64,000 nucleotides of DNA from the NCBI RefSeq assembly GCF_900105675.1, contig NZ_LT629786.1, positions 6,386,001 to 6,450,000 of the forward strand. The letters are read 5' to 3'. The notes under the pieces were generated by a model that made no database searches, was not told the DNA's origin, and worked only from the letters and a program-made list of their open reading frames with translations. The position numbers and the translations under genes were made by a program. This stretch comes from Pseudomonas synxantha. GTDB lineage: Bacteria; Pseudomonadota; Gammaproteobacteria; Pseudomonadales; Pseudomonadaceae. Of the stretch, positions 1 through 7,588 are shown piece after piece. Position 1 is the stretch's first letter, and every line of letters starts with the position of its first letter.

Positions 1-1210
1 ACTTGGCCAGTTCACCCAGGCCGAACCAGGCGGTGAGCAGTGGCACCCAGGCGAAAATCGCAATCTGGCGCAGCGCCGCCAAGGTCGGGCCGAGTAGTCG
101 CTCACTGCGCCGCGACAACCCTAGCCACAGGCCCAGGGCAAAGCCCAGGCTACCGCCGAGCAGCAAGCCGCCCACTGCTCGAACGAGGCTTTTGCCTAAG
201 GCCGCACTCAGGCTGCCATCCAGCACACCGGCCACGGTGGTTTGCAGCACCGCCCAGGGGCTGACCAGGATATTCGGGTCGACCCAGCCCTGTTGCGTCG
301 CCAGCTGCCACAGCGCCAGCAACAGCAGCGGCAACAGCCAGGGTTGCAGGCGTTGCCAGCCTTCATAGCGCGGCCCGCGCCGGATCTGCGCCGTGGCCGG
401 ATGGGGCCAGTGCACCCATTTGCGATCCAGCCAGCCGATGCCGCGATCCATCACCACGCCCAGCACGCCGATGACCACGATGCACACGAAGACGATATCG
501 AGCATGAACAACTGGCGTGCCCATACCATCAGGTAGCCGATGCCTTCGCTGGAGGCCAGCAACTCCACGGCAAGCAGCGACGTCCAGCCCGCCGCCAGGG
601 CCAGGCGCACCCCGGCCATGAACGCCGGCAACGCGGCGGGCAGGATCAGGCGGCGAATCAGCAAGTGGGTGGGCAAGCGCAGCACACGGGCGGCTTCGCG
701 CAGGTTGGGCTGGGCGTCGCGCACGCCCACCAGGGTATGCAGGGTCACGGGCACCACGATGGCCTTGATCAGCACCACCAGTTTCAGAGTTTCGCCAATG
801 CCGAAAAACACCATGAACAGCGGGATCCACGCCAGGGTCGGCACTTGCGACAACGCGCTGAACGTAGGGAATACCAGGCGCTCGGCGCGGGCGCTGAACC
901 CCAGGCTCGCGCCCAATAGCGCACCGGCGCCGATACCGGCCAGCAGGCCCCAGAACAAACGTTGCAAGCTGATTGCCAGATGGCTCCACAACTCGCCGCC
1001 GGCCAGCTCCACGGCGCTGCTCCACACCAGGGCAGGGGTTGGCAGGATCTGCTCGCTCATCCAGTGATTGCGGCTGGCCAGCCACCACAGGGCAAACAGC
1101 CCGAGCGGCAGCAGCCAGGGCAACAGGTGTTCGCTCAGTTGCGGCCAGCGCTGCACGGCGCCTTTGGACGGGGCTGCCAGAGGTAGGCTCAAAAGTGAAA
1201 TCCGGGCCAT
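1..1210 (-). CDS. Tandem-fused sulfonate/sulfate-ester ABC permease (3' end outside window)
   Basis: Reading the minus strand from ATG at 1210 (SD GGAGG just upstream) gives an uninterrupted frame to the window edge, about 403 residues with no stop. It holds one complete permease domain of the SsuC/TauC type with the EAA loop (EAARVLRLPTHLLIRRLILP, around residues 185-205). After a hydrophilic linker (KWVHWPHPATAQIRRGPRYE) a second permease domain begins: QPWLLPLLLLALWQL, then SERLLGPTLAALRQIAIFAWVPLLTAWFGLGELAK, cut by the window end. A single polypeptide therefore carries both membrane subunits. It diverges from a matching substrate-binding protein at 1499. The neighbouring atsK suggests an AtsB-like sulfate-ester importer, but this is inference. 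The frame is open at the edge, so the true length is not visible. Confidence 0.85.
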   Translation of the reverse strand, partial: MARISLLSLPLAAPSKGAVQRWPQLSEHLLPWLLPLGLFALWWLASRNHWMSEQILPTPALVWSSAVELAGGELWSHLAISLQRLFWGLLAGIGAGALLGASLGFSARAERLVFPTFSALSQVPTLAWIPLFMVFFGIGETLKLVVLIKAIVVPVTLHTLVGVRDAQPNLREAARVLRLPTHLLIRRLILPAALPAFMAGVRLALAAGWTSLLAVELLASSEGIGYLMVWARQLFMLDIVFVCIVVIGVLGVVMDRGIGWLDRKWVHWPHPATAQIRRGPRYEGWQRLQPWLLPLLLLALWQLATQQGWVDPNILVSPWAVLQTTVAGVLDGSLSAALGKSLVRAVGGLLLGGSLGFALGLWLGLSRRSERLLGPTLAALRQIAIFAWVPLLTAWFGLGELAK

Positions 1211-1390
1211 GAAAGACCTCCGCTGGTGCCAAATACGTTATGTGATTTCGATCTTACAAAAACGTGATCAAGATGATTGCGAGATAAGAGAAATCATTTA
1301 AAGCCTCAGCCCTCCAGGCATCCAATGCATTCGAAGAATATTTTCGATGCTGTTCATGCATAACGCCTTGAAGCCTGCGTATTGGCTTGC

Positions 1391-1409
1391 ATAGTCCTAA
1401 AAGCTATTA
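1391..1409 (-). promoter_or_regulatory. AT-rich motif between divergent sulfur genes
   Basis: Read on the minus strand this is TAATAGCTTTTAGGACTAT. It closely matches the TAACTTTTAGGAATAT element before the SfnB operon and the element before the TonB receptor. It lies in the 288-base AT-rich gap 1211-1498 shared by the permease and binding-protein genes. CysB or a sulfur LysR is a plausible binder; this is inference from position and recurrence. Confidence 0.4.
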
Positions 1410-1498
1410 AATTGTGAATTTATAGTATTTAAAGTTTTGTACGGCTTGTGCCTACTTTCTGCTCCCCAGGCGACCGTCGCCCACCAGGAGCTGTGCTT

Positions 1499-2500
1499 AT
1501 GAAATTGCCCTTCAAACATCTGATCAGCCTGTTGGCCGGCACCGCCCTGGCCGGGCTGGTTCAGGCCGCTGACCTCAAGGAAATCCGCATCGCCGTGCCC
1601 GACCTCAGCGCCGGCAGCCAGCACAGTGGCGGTGGTATTACGGACGTGTTGCGTGAACAGCAGATCTTTGAAAAAGCCTTTGCCGACCAAGGCATCCAGA
1701 TCCAGTGGAATTACTTCAAGGGTGCGGGACCTGTGATCAACGAAGCCTTCGCCAACGGCCAGGTGGACCTCGCCTACCTGGGCGACCTGGCGGCGATCAT
1801 TGGCCGTTCCAATGGCCTGGATACGCGGCTGCTCAGCGCCACAGCCCGTGGGGTCAAGCACTACCTCGGCGTGGTGCCCGGTTCAGGTATCAAGACCTTG
1901 CAAGACCTTAAGGGCAAGCGCGTGGCGGTGTTTCGCGGCACGGCCAGCCAGTTGTCGTTCGACAGCGCATTGGCCAGCCAGGGCTTGAGTGAAAAGGACT
2001 TGAAGGTCATTAACCTGGACTTCAATGCCGCCAGCGCTGCCCTGGCTGCCAAGCAGATTGACGCCACCTGGGGAGGCTCCACCCTGACGGCGCTGCAAGC
2101 CAAAGGCCTGGCGGAAATACCGCTGACCACCAAAGACCTCGGCGATGCCGGCAGTATCCAGGCCGTGCTGGTGGGCAGCGCCAAATTTGTCGACCAACAC
2201 CCCGACGCCGTGGCCAAGTTGCTCAAGGCCCAGCAGCAGGCGGTGCAGTGGTTGACCGATGACAACAACAAACAGGCGTATATCGCGCTTGTGTCGGGGC
2301 TGGCCAGTTATCCGCCGGTGATCCTGACCAATGATTTGAAAGACCAGAAACTCAGCGAGATTTTCCCCTCGACCCTGGACCCGGTGTTCCTGGGCAAATT
2401 GCAGGATTCAGTGGATTTGGCCTCGAAGGAGAAGCTGATCCGTCGCTCGTTTCAGGTGAGTGATTGGGTGGCGCCTGGATTGGCGGCGGCTGGGCTTTGA
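1499..2500 (+). CDS. Aliphatic sulfonate / sulfate-ester ABC transporter substrate-binding protein
   Basis: Periplasmic binding protein of the SsuA/TauA/NMT1 fold, 333 residues. The start is ATG 1499 with SD AGGAG at 1486-1490; the longer upstream frame has no SD. A Sec signal peptide (MKLPFKHLISLLAGTALAGLVQA) is cut before ADLKEIRIAVPD. Typical family segments are visible: GQVDLAYLGDLAAIIGR, LQDLKGKRVAVFRGTASQ and AAKQIDATWGG. It should deliver sulfonates or sulfate esters to the divergent fused permease. Its gene lies beside an atsK-regulator pair, so AtsR of the P. putida S-313 ats system is the nearest analogue. The ATPase subunit is presumably beyond the left edge of the window. Substrate identity is inferred from context only. 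Confidence 0.8.
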   Translation: MKLPFKHLISLLAGTALAGLVQAADLKEIRIAVPDLSAGSQHSGGGITDVLREQQIFEKAFADQGIQIQWNYFKGAGPVINEAFANGQVDLAYLGDLAAIIGRSNGLDTRLLSATARGVKHYLGVVPGSGIKTLQDLKGKRVAVFRGTASQLSFDSALASQGLSEKDLKVINLDFNAASAALAAKQIDATWGGSTLTALQAKGLAEIPLTTKDLGDAGSIQAVLVGSAKFVDQHPDAVAKLLKAQQQAVQWLTDDNNKQAYIALVSGLASYPPVILTNDLKDQKLSEIFPSTLDPVFLGKLQDSVDLASKEKLIRRSFQVSDWVAPGLAAAGL

Positions 2501-2522
2501 GCTTATCGGTGCCTGGGCGATT

Positions 2523-2598
2523 GCTATCGGGGGCAAGCCCCCTCCCACACTGAACTGTGAACGCGGTCAAATGTGGGAGGGGGCTTGCCCCCGATAGG
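2523..2598. repeat. REP pair (tail-out orientation)
   Basis: Two copies of the 5'-GTGGGAGGGGGCTTGCCCCCGAT type REP in inverted orientation, about 20 bases apart. They lie between the convergent ends of the binding protein and the LysR gene. Here the reverse copy comes first and the conserved TGTGGGAGG ends face inward. This is opposite to most other pairs in the window. Confidence 0.85.
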
Positions 2599-2603
2599 GC
2601 CCT

Positions 2604-3524
2604 TCAAACCGCCACACTCACCTCCTGCCTGTCCACCTCCACCAACGTCTCAATCATCGCCTTCGCCGCCGGCGACAACCGCGACCCAGTGCGACTGACA
2701 ATCCCGCAACGCGCGCTCATGGTCTCCATATTCTGCGGCAGGTTGCGCCAGTGCAGCAGCACCAGCGAACCGCTGGCCACATCCTCGGCAAAGGCTTCCT
2801 CGGTGCCGACGCCGATGGCGTTGGACTGCAGCACGATCTTCACCAGCGCCGGGAAGTGTTCGGTCTGGATGCTCGGGGAGAAATCCATGCGCCCGCTGAG
2901 GTTCGCCAGCAGTTTGCGAATGCCTTGGGAGATCAACGGCGAGGCCAGCGGATAGTCGAACATGTCGTTGGTCGACAGGCTGTCCTTGGCCAGCAGCGGG
3001 TGCCCAGGGCGGCAGAAAAAGACGCCGCGTTTGGGCGTCAGTGCGCGGGTCTGGAAATTCGGGTCGGCCTCGAACTGACGGATGTCGGCGATAAAGAATT
3101 CGATCTCTTCACGGCTCAGGCTGCGGCTGAGGGTTTCCCAGTTGTCCACCTGGAAGCTGGTGCGGATTTTCGGGTGGGCGTTGATAAATCGCGCCACCGC
3201 ATCCGGCACCAACTTCACCGCGGGCGCCGGGCCGCAACCGAAGCGCAGGTCGCCGGCGTCGAGCTTGGTCATGCGCGTCACTTCACTGCTCAGCAGCGCC
3301 GCGCCGTGCACCAGGCTCAGGGCGTGTTGCAACACCACCTGGCCTTCCGGCGTAGGGCGCAGGTCCTTGTGGCCGCGGTCTACCAACACGCAGCCGAACT
3401 CCTGTTCCAGCCCCTGGATGCTGCGGCTGAACGCCGGTTGGGTGATGCCCATGGCGTCCGCTGCACGCACGAAACTGCGGTGTTCGTTAAGGGCGATGAA
3501 GTAGCGCAGTTGGCGAAGATCCAT
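2604..3524 (-). CDS. LysR-type regulator divergent from atsK (SftR candidate)
   Basis: LysR-family activator, 306 residues from MDLRQLRYF, the usual family start; an in-frame ATG 15 codons upstream of the track limit exists but lacks an SD. The N-terminal winged HTH (residues 1-60: RSFVRAADAMGITQPAFSRSIQGLEQ) is followed by an effector domain beginning GDLRFGCGPAPAVKLVPDAVARF. The gene diverges from atsK across 182 bases, the classic layout for regulating its neighbour. In P. putida S-313 a LysR protein, SftR, controls sulfate-ester genes, and this is the best positional candidate here. A close paralogue lies at 6489-7433. Confidence 0.8.
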   Translation of the reverse strand: MDLRQLRYFIALNEHRSFVRAADAMGITQPAFSRSIQGLEQEFGCVLVDRGHKDLRPTPEGQVVLQHALSLVHGAALLSSEVTRMTKLDAGDLRFGCGPAPAVKLVPDAVARFINAHPKIRTSFQVDNWETLSRSLSREEIEFFIADIRQFEADPNFQTRALTPKRGVFFCRPGHPLLAKDSLSTNDMFDYPLASPLISQGIRKLLANLSGRMDFSPSIQTEHFPALVKIVLQSNAIGVGTEEAFAEDVASGSLVLLHWRNLPQNMETMSARCGIVSRTGSRLSPAAKAMIETLVEVDRQEVSVAV

Positions 3525-3596
3525 ATGCTTTCCCGGCATTTTAAAAATAGGTCGAAGGCATTTGCGACCGAGCAAGCTGAGGTTTTAAATGCAAGC

Positions 3597-3643
3597 TCTT
3601 ATTCCGTCAACGAAGCATTGATTCATTTGCTAGATCTAAATTG
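3597..3643. promoter_or_regulatory. Shared elements in the LysR/atsK divergent promoter
   Basis: This segment carries TCTTATTCC-N3-AACGAA (3597-3614), repeated as TCTTATTCC-N2-AACGAA at 14827-14843. It also carries TAGATCTAAATTG (3631-3643), whose exact reverse complement lies before tonB at 12576-12588. The reuse in other sulfur-linked promoters suggests regulator binding. No protein can be assigned from sequence alone. Confidence 0.35.
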
Positions 3644-3706
3644 CATATGAATAGAGCGTTGCTGGAAAGCATCTCCACCGTCAGCAAGCACATGAGGGTC
3701 ATCACA

Positions 3707-4612
3707 ATGAGCAACGCCGCATTAGCTGTTCAACCCATCGCCCACGCGCTCGACATCCACCCGGTGGCCGGGCGTATCGGCGCCGAGATCCGTGGCATCA
3801 AACTCTCTGGTGACCTGGATGCCACCACTGTCGAGGCCATCCAGCAGGCACTGGTGCAGTACAAAGTGATCTTCTTCCGTGAGCAAACCCACCTCGACGA
3901 CCAGAGCCAGGAAGCCTTCGCCCACCTGCTCGGTGAGCCGATTGCACACCCGACGGTGCCGGTGCGCGACGGCACGCGCTTTCTGATGGAATTGGATGGC
4001 ACCCGTGGACAGCGCGCCAACTCCTGGCATACCGACGTGACTTTCGTCGATGCCTACCCAAAAGCTTCCATCCTGCGTTCGGTGCTGGCGCCAGCGTCCG
4101 GCGGCGACACCGTCTGGGCCAATACCGCCGCCGCTTACAACGACCTCAGCGTCGAGCTGCGTGCGTTGGCTGACCACCTATGGGCGGTGCACAGCAACGA
4201 GTACGACTACGCCGCACGCAAGCCGGATGTAGCGGTAGAGAAGCTGGAGGAATACCGCAAGGTCTTCACTTCGACAGTGTACGAAACCGAACACCCGGTG
4301 GTACGCGTGCACCCGGTCAGCGGTGAGAAAACCTTGCTGCTGGGGCACTTCGTCAAGCGCCTGAAAGGCTATTCCCAGGCGGAGTCGACCCAGTTGTTTA
4401 ACCTGTTGCAAGGCCACGTCACGCGCCTGGAAAACACCGTACGCTGGCGCTGGAATACCGGTGACGTGGCGATCTGGGACAACCGCGCCACCCAGCATTA
4501 CGCGGTGGACGACTATGGCACCCAGGAGCGCATCGTGCGTCGGGTCACGCTCAAGGGTGATGTGCCGGTGGGTGTGCAGGGGCAGCGCAGCCAGACCACC
4601 AAAGGAGTCTAA
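3707..4612 (+). CDS. atsK: Alkylsulfatase AtsK, Fe(II)/2-oxoglutarate dioxygenase
   Basis: TauD-family non-heme iron oxygenase that oxidatively cleaves alkyl sulfate esters, yielding sulfate, aldehyde and succinate. The start ATG 3707 (MSNAALAVQP) has SD GAGGG 8-12 bases upstream and gives 301 residues, the length of characterised AtsK. The facial triad falls at His108 and Asp110 (SWHTDVTF) and His264 (ATQHYAVDD). Arg275 and Arg279 (QERIVRR) fit the 2-oxoglutarate and sulfate contacts known in AtsK. It is clearly distinct from the shorter TauD at 46731. A REP pair follows the stop codon, and the gene is probably monocistronic. Expression is expected under sulfate limitation through the divergent LysR gene. 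Confidence 0.9.
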   Translation: MSNAALAVQPIAHALDIHPVAGRIGAEIRGIKLSGDLDATTVEAIQQALVQYKVIFFREQTHLDDQSQEAFAHLLGEPIAHPTVPVRDGTRFLMELDGTRGQRANSWHTDVTFVDAYPKASILRSVLAPASGGDTVWANTAAAYNDLSVELRALADHLWAVHSNEYDYAARKPDVAVEKLEEYRKVFTSTVYETEHPVVRVHPVSGEKTLLLGHFVKRLKGYSQAESTQLFNLLQGHVTRLENTVRWRWNTGDVAIWDNRATQHYAVDDYGTQERIVRRVTLKGDVPVGVQGQRSQTTKGV

Positions 4613-4628
4613 TCTGACACAGATTCAA

Positions 4629-4720
4629 ATGTGGGAGGGGGCTTGCTCCCGATAGCGGAGTGTCAGTCACAGCATCTTTGACTGGCCCACTGCTATCGGG
4701 AGCAAGCCCCCTCCCACATT
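4629..4720. repeat. REPIN (REP doublet)
   Basis: Forward ATGTGGGAGGGGGCTTGC and, after a 40-base spacer, its reverse complement, forming a long potential cruciform. It sits between the convergent ends of atsK and the sulfatase gene. Confidence 0.9.
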
Positions 4721-4735
4721 TAGTCCTGTACCGTT

Positions 4736-6343
4736 CTACCAGACCCCGATCTGCACCACTTTTTCCGCCTCCGGCTCACCATAGCGAAACCATTGGCCAC
4801 GCACTTCGATCTCGCTGTGGCTGATGGTGGTACGCCGCTTCAACCCACGCAGCCATTCGAACAGATAACCCAAGTGAGTCTCGCGCACCTGGGCATAGGC
4901 GGGATCGCTGCCCAGGTCATTGATCTCCTGCGGGTCGTTTTCCAGGTCGAACAGTTGCGGTCGGAAGCCATCATAGGCCAGGTATTTCCAGCGTTCGCTG
5001 CGCACCATGGTCATGCGGCAACGGTCGATGGGCTGCGCCAGGCGTTCCCGGGCCGGGGCCTGGAAGGCGTAGTCGTATTCGGCAATGGCGTAGTGGCGCC
5101 AGGTGGGTTGCTCGCCCTGCAACAGCGGGATCAGCGAGCGGCCTTCGAGGCGATGGTCGGCGGCGGGCAGGCCCAGGGCGTCGAGGAAGGTGGGCAGGGC
5201 GTCGATGGTTTCTACCAGGCGTGCGTCCACGCTTCCACGGCTGATATCGGCACTGGCCCGCGGGTCGCGCACGATCAATGGCACGCCCACGGCGGGCTCC
5301 AGCAAAAACTCTTTTTCACCGAGGTAATGATCGCCGAGGAAGTCACCATGGTCGCTGGTAAACACGATCAGCGTGTCGTCCCAGCGGCCAGTGCTTTGCA
5401 TGAAATCAAACAGGCGCCCGAGTTGATCGTCGATCTGTTTGATCAGGCCCATGTAGGTGGGAATCACCGTGAGGCGCACTGCGTCGCGGGAGAAATTCAG
5501 GCTCTCCTGGTGTTGGCGGAATGCCTGGTACACCGGGTGATCGCTGGTTTGCCCAGGTTGAATGGGCGCCTGGATATGCTCGGCACCGTACAGCGCGTGA
5601 TACGGCGCCGGCGCGATGTAGGGCCAGTGCGGCTTGATATACGACAGGTGCAGGCACCATGGCTGTTCTGCTTGTTCGCTGATGAAGTCGATGGCGCGGT
5701 CGGTGGTGTAGACGGTTTCCGAATGTTCCTCGGCCACCCGTGCAGGTTTGCCGGCGTTGCGCATATGCCAGCCGCTGAGGATCTCACCGTCTTCGCCTTG
5801 GGCGGCATTGGCCCATTCATGCCAGGGGTTGCGACCACCGTAGCCTTGTTCGCGCAAGTAGTGGGTGTAGGGCGCCGACTCGCGTTTGTCGTCGAACAAT
5901 GGGCTGTCAGGGTAGATGCCGTCGTGGCGCAGGTACGCGTCAAAGCCCACCTCATTGAGCGGCTCGGCCTGGGCGCTGTCGGGGTCGATATGCAGGCGGT
6001 GCAGCGCCTCCAGGTTCGGCGTGGCGTGGGTCTTGCCCACCAGTGCGGTGCGGATGCCGTGGGGGCGCAGGTAGTCGCCAATTGTCAGCTCTTCCAGCGG
6101 CAGCGGCACAGCGTTCCAGGCCACTTGATGGCTGCTGACATACCGCCCGGTGTATGCCGACATGCGTGACGGGCCGCAGATGGTGCCCTGGGTATAGGCA
6201 CGGCTGAAACGCACACCTGCGGCGGCCAGGCGGTCGATATTGGGGGTGTGCAAATGGGCGTGGCCGTAGCACGACAGGTAATCACGGCGCAGTTGGTCGC
6301 ACATGATGTAGAGCACGTTGCGTACAGGTTTGGGGTCAGACAT
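4736..6343 (-). CDS. Type I sulfatase (formylglycine-dependent, alkaline phosphatase superfamily)
   Basis: 535-residue hydrolase of the arylsulfatase / choline-sulfatase / phosphonate monoester hydrolase group. The signature CGPSR at Cys56-Arg60 (TICGPSRMSAYTGRY) marks the cysteine converted to formylglycine. Metal ligands appear as Asp16 (IMCDQ) and in FTSDHGDFLGDHYLGEK. A KPHWPY segment is also typical. There is no signal peptide, so it should be cytoplasmic and act on imported esters. The formylglycine-generating enzyme is not in this window. The upstream LysR is on the same strand with a 145-base gap. Context (atsK, sulfonate importer) supports a sulfate-ester substrate, although phosphonate-ester activity is possible in this subgroup. 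Confidence 0.8.
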   Translation of the reverse strand: MSDPKPVRNVLYIMCDQLRRDYLSCYGHAHLHTPNIDRLAAAGVRFSRAYTQGTICGPSRMSAYTGRYVSSHQVAWNAVPLPLEELTIGDYLRPHGIRTALVGKTHATPNLEALHRLHIDPDSAQAEPLNEVGFDAYLRHDGIYPDSPLFDDKRESAPYTHYLREQGYGGRNPWHEWANAAQGEDGEILSGWHMRNAGKPARVAEEHSETVYTTDRAIDFISEQAEQPWCLHLSYIKPHWPYIAPAPYHALYGAEHIQAPIQPGQTSDHPVYQAFRQHQESLNFSRDAVRLTVIPTYMGLIKQIDDQLGRLFDFMQSTGRWDDTLIVFTSDHGDFLGDHYLGEKEFLLEPAVGVPLIVRDPRASADISRGSVDARLVETIDALPTFLDALGLPAADHRLEGRSLIPLLQGEQPTWRHYAIAEYDYAFQAPARERLAQPIDRCRMTMVRSERWKYLAYDGFRPQLFDLENDPQEINDLGSDPAYAQVRETHLGYLFEWLRGLKRRTTISHSEIEVRGQWFRYGEPEAEKVVQIGVW

Positions 6344-6451
6344 GGGAATTTACCGAACGGAGGACAGGTGGGTTTTTTCGCCGTTCGGAGGGCGCGCTGG
6401 CAAGTGCATTTGGGGACTGGGTTCCATGCAGTGAATGCATGGGTATTGCTA

Positions 6452-6487
6452 CCGGCGCTTTCGCGAGCATGCCCGCGAAGGCGCCGG
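6452..6487. repeat. GC-rich palindrome (REP-like or terminator)
   Basis: CCGGCGCTTTCGCG and CGCGAAGGCGCCGG pair around the loop AGCATGCC. The hairpin abuts the stop codon of the LysR gene at 6489. It lacks a T-tract on either strand, so it may be a palindromic repeat of another family rather than an intrinsic terminator. Confidence 0.5.
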
Positions 6488-6488
6488 T

Positions 6489-7433
6489 TCAGACAGCGAT
6501 ATTCTCCAGTGTGCAGATGTCTTCATCCATCTCATCAATCTGCTTGATCTGCTCAATCATCGCCTGCGCCAACGGCGACAACCGGTACCCCGCACGGCTG
6601 ACAATCCCATAGCGGGTGTAACGCTCCTCAAGGTTTTCATCCAGCCCCTCAATCCTCAGGCACACCAGCTCACCCCGCGCCATGTGCAGTACATCGCTGT
6701 TGGCGCTGACGATGCCGATGGCGTCCGAACGCAACACCACGCCCATCAGGCTATAGCCGTTTTCACACTCCACATTGGGTTGATAATCGGGCCGGCCGCT
6801 GAGGTCGACGATGACTTTGCGCAGGTTCGGCGGGCGGATGGTCACGGCCAGCGGGTAGCTCATCAGCTCGGCGGCGCTGACGCTGTCGCGCCCGGCCAAG
6901 GGGTGGCCGGCGCGGCAGCAAAAATACCAGCGGCGTGGGCGCAGGCGGTGGGTGTGGTAGTCGGGGTTGGCTTCGAAGTGGCGGGTGTCGGCAACGAAAA
7001 ATTCGAACTCTTCGCTGAGCAGGCGCTTGTCCAGGCTTTGCCAGTCGTCCACCTGGAACTGCACGCGGGCCTTGGGGTAGCGCCCGATAAAACTGCCGAT
7101 GGCGCGGGGGATCAAGCCACCTGCCGGCGCCGGGCCGCAGCCGAAGCGCAGTTCACCGGCTTCCAGGCCGTTGAACTGGTTGATCTCGTTGGCCAGTTGC
7201 TGGGCGCCGCTGACCAGCCGCCGCGCATGTTCGAGCAACACCTGGCCCTGCTTGGTGGGCGCCAGGTCCTTGCGGCCACGGTCCACCAATTGGCAGCCGG
7301 CACTGTGTTCCAAGGCTTGGATGCTGCGGCTGAACGCCGACTGCGACAGGTTCACGACCATCGCAGCGGCGACAAAACTGCGTTGTTCAGCGAGGGCAAT
7401 GAAGTGGCGAAGCTGGCGCAGATCGATATGCAT
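6489..7433 (-). CDS. LysR-type regulator, paralogue of the atsK-linked LysR
   Basis: 314-residue LysR regulator starting MHIDLRQLRHFIALAEQRSF. The HTH (residues 1-62, NLSQSAFSRSIQALEH) and the effector-domain opening GELRFGCGPAPAGGLIPRAIG match the regulator at 2604-3524 closely, so the two arose by duplication. It diverges from the TonB-dependent receptor (155-base gap), which is probably its target. It also lies upstream of the sulfatase on the same strand. Whether the two regulators share an effector or respond to different sulfur signals cannot be read from sequence. Confidence 0.8.
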   Translation of the reverse strand: MHIDLRQLRHFIALAEQRSFVAAAMVVNLSQSAFSRSIQALEHSAGCQLVDRGRKDLAPTKQGQVLLEHARRLVSGAQQLANEINQFNGLEAGELRFGCGPAPAGGLIPRAIGSFIGRYPKARVQFQVDDWQSLDKRLLSEEFEFFVADTRHFEANPDYHTHRLRPRRWYFCCRAGHPLAGRDSVSAAELMSYPLAVTIRPPNLRKVIVDLSGRPDYQPNVECENGYSLMGVVLRSDAIGIVSANSDVLHMARGELVCLRIEGLDENLEERYTRYGIVSRAGYRLSPLAQAMIEQIKQIDEMDEDICTLENIAV

Positions 7434-7530
7434 TTTTCACATTGAAAATATCCGGGAAATGCATTGGCTATGCATTAGGTGGACTCCTTATAAAGGCTAT
7501 CTCTTATGCAGTAAATGTACGTTAAAACAT

Positions 7531-7556
7531 AAATAAATAACCTTTAGGAATATCTG
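7531..7556 (+). promoter_or_regulatory. AT-rich sulfur-promoter motif before TonB-dependent receptor
   Basis: Contains TAACCTTTAGGAATAT (7538-7553), differing by one base from the element at 37257-37272. It ends 33 bases before the receptor start and lies in the divergent LysR/receptor gap. This suggests a shared transcription factor site; the identity is inferred. Confidence 0.4.
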
Positions 7557-7588
7557 CCGATGGATATCTCCGGATTCTGGAGCCGCTT

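Noticed and set aside
363..1232. Long minus-strand ORF inside the permease gene
   Set aside because: It is an overlapping frame; the alternative frame from 1210 has clear permease helices, an SD and the EAA loop.
4793..6169. 458-codon plus-strand ORF antisense to the sulfatase
   Set aside because: Composition is that of a GC-rich shadow frame and it lacks any domain pattern; the minus-strand sulfatase has intact motifs.
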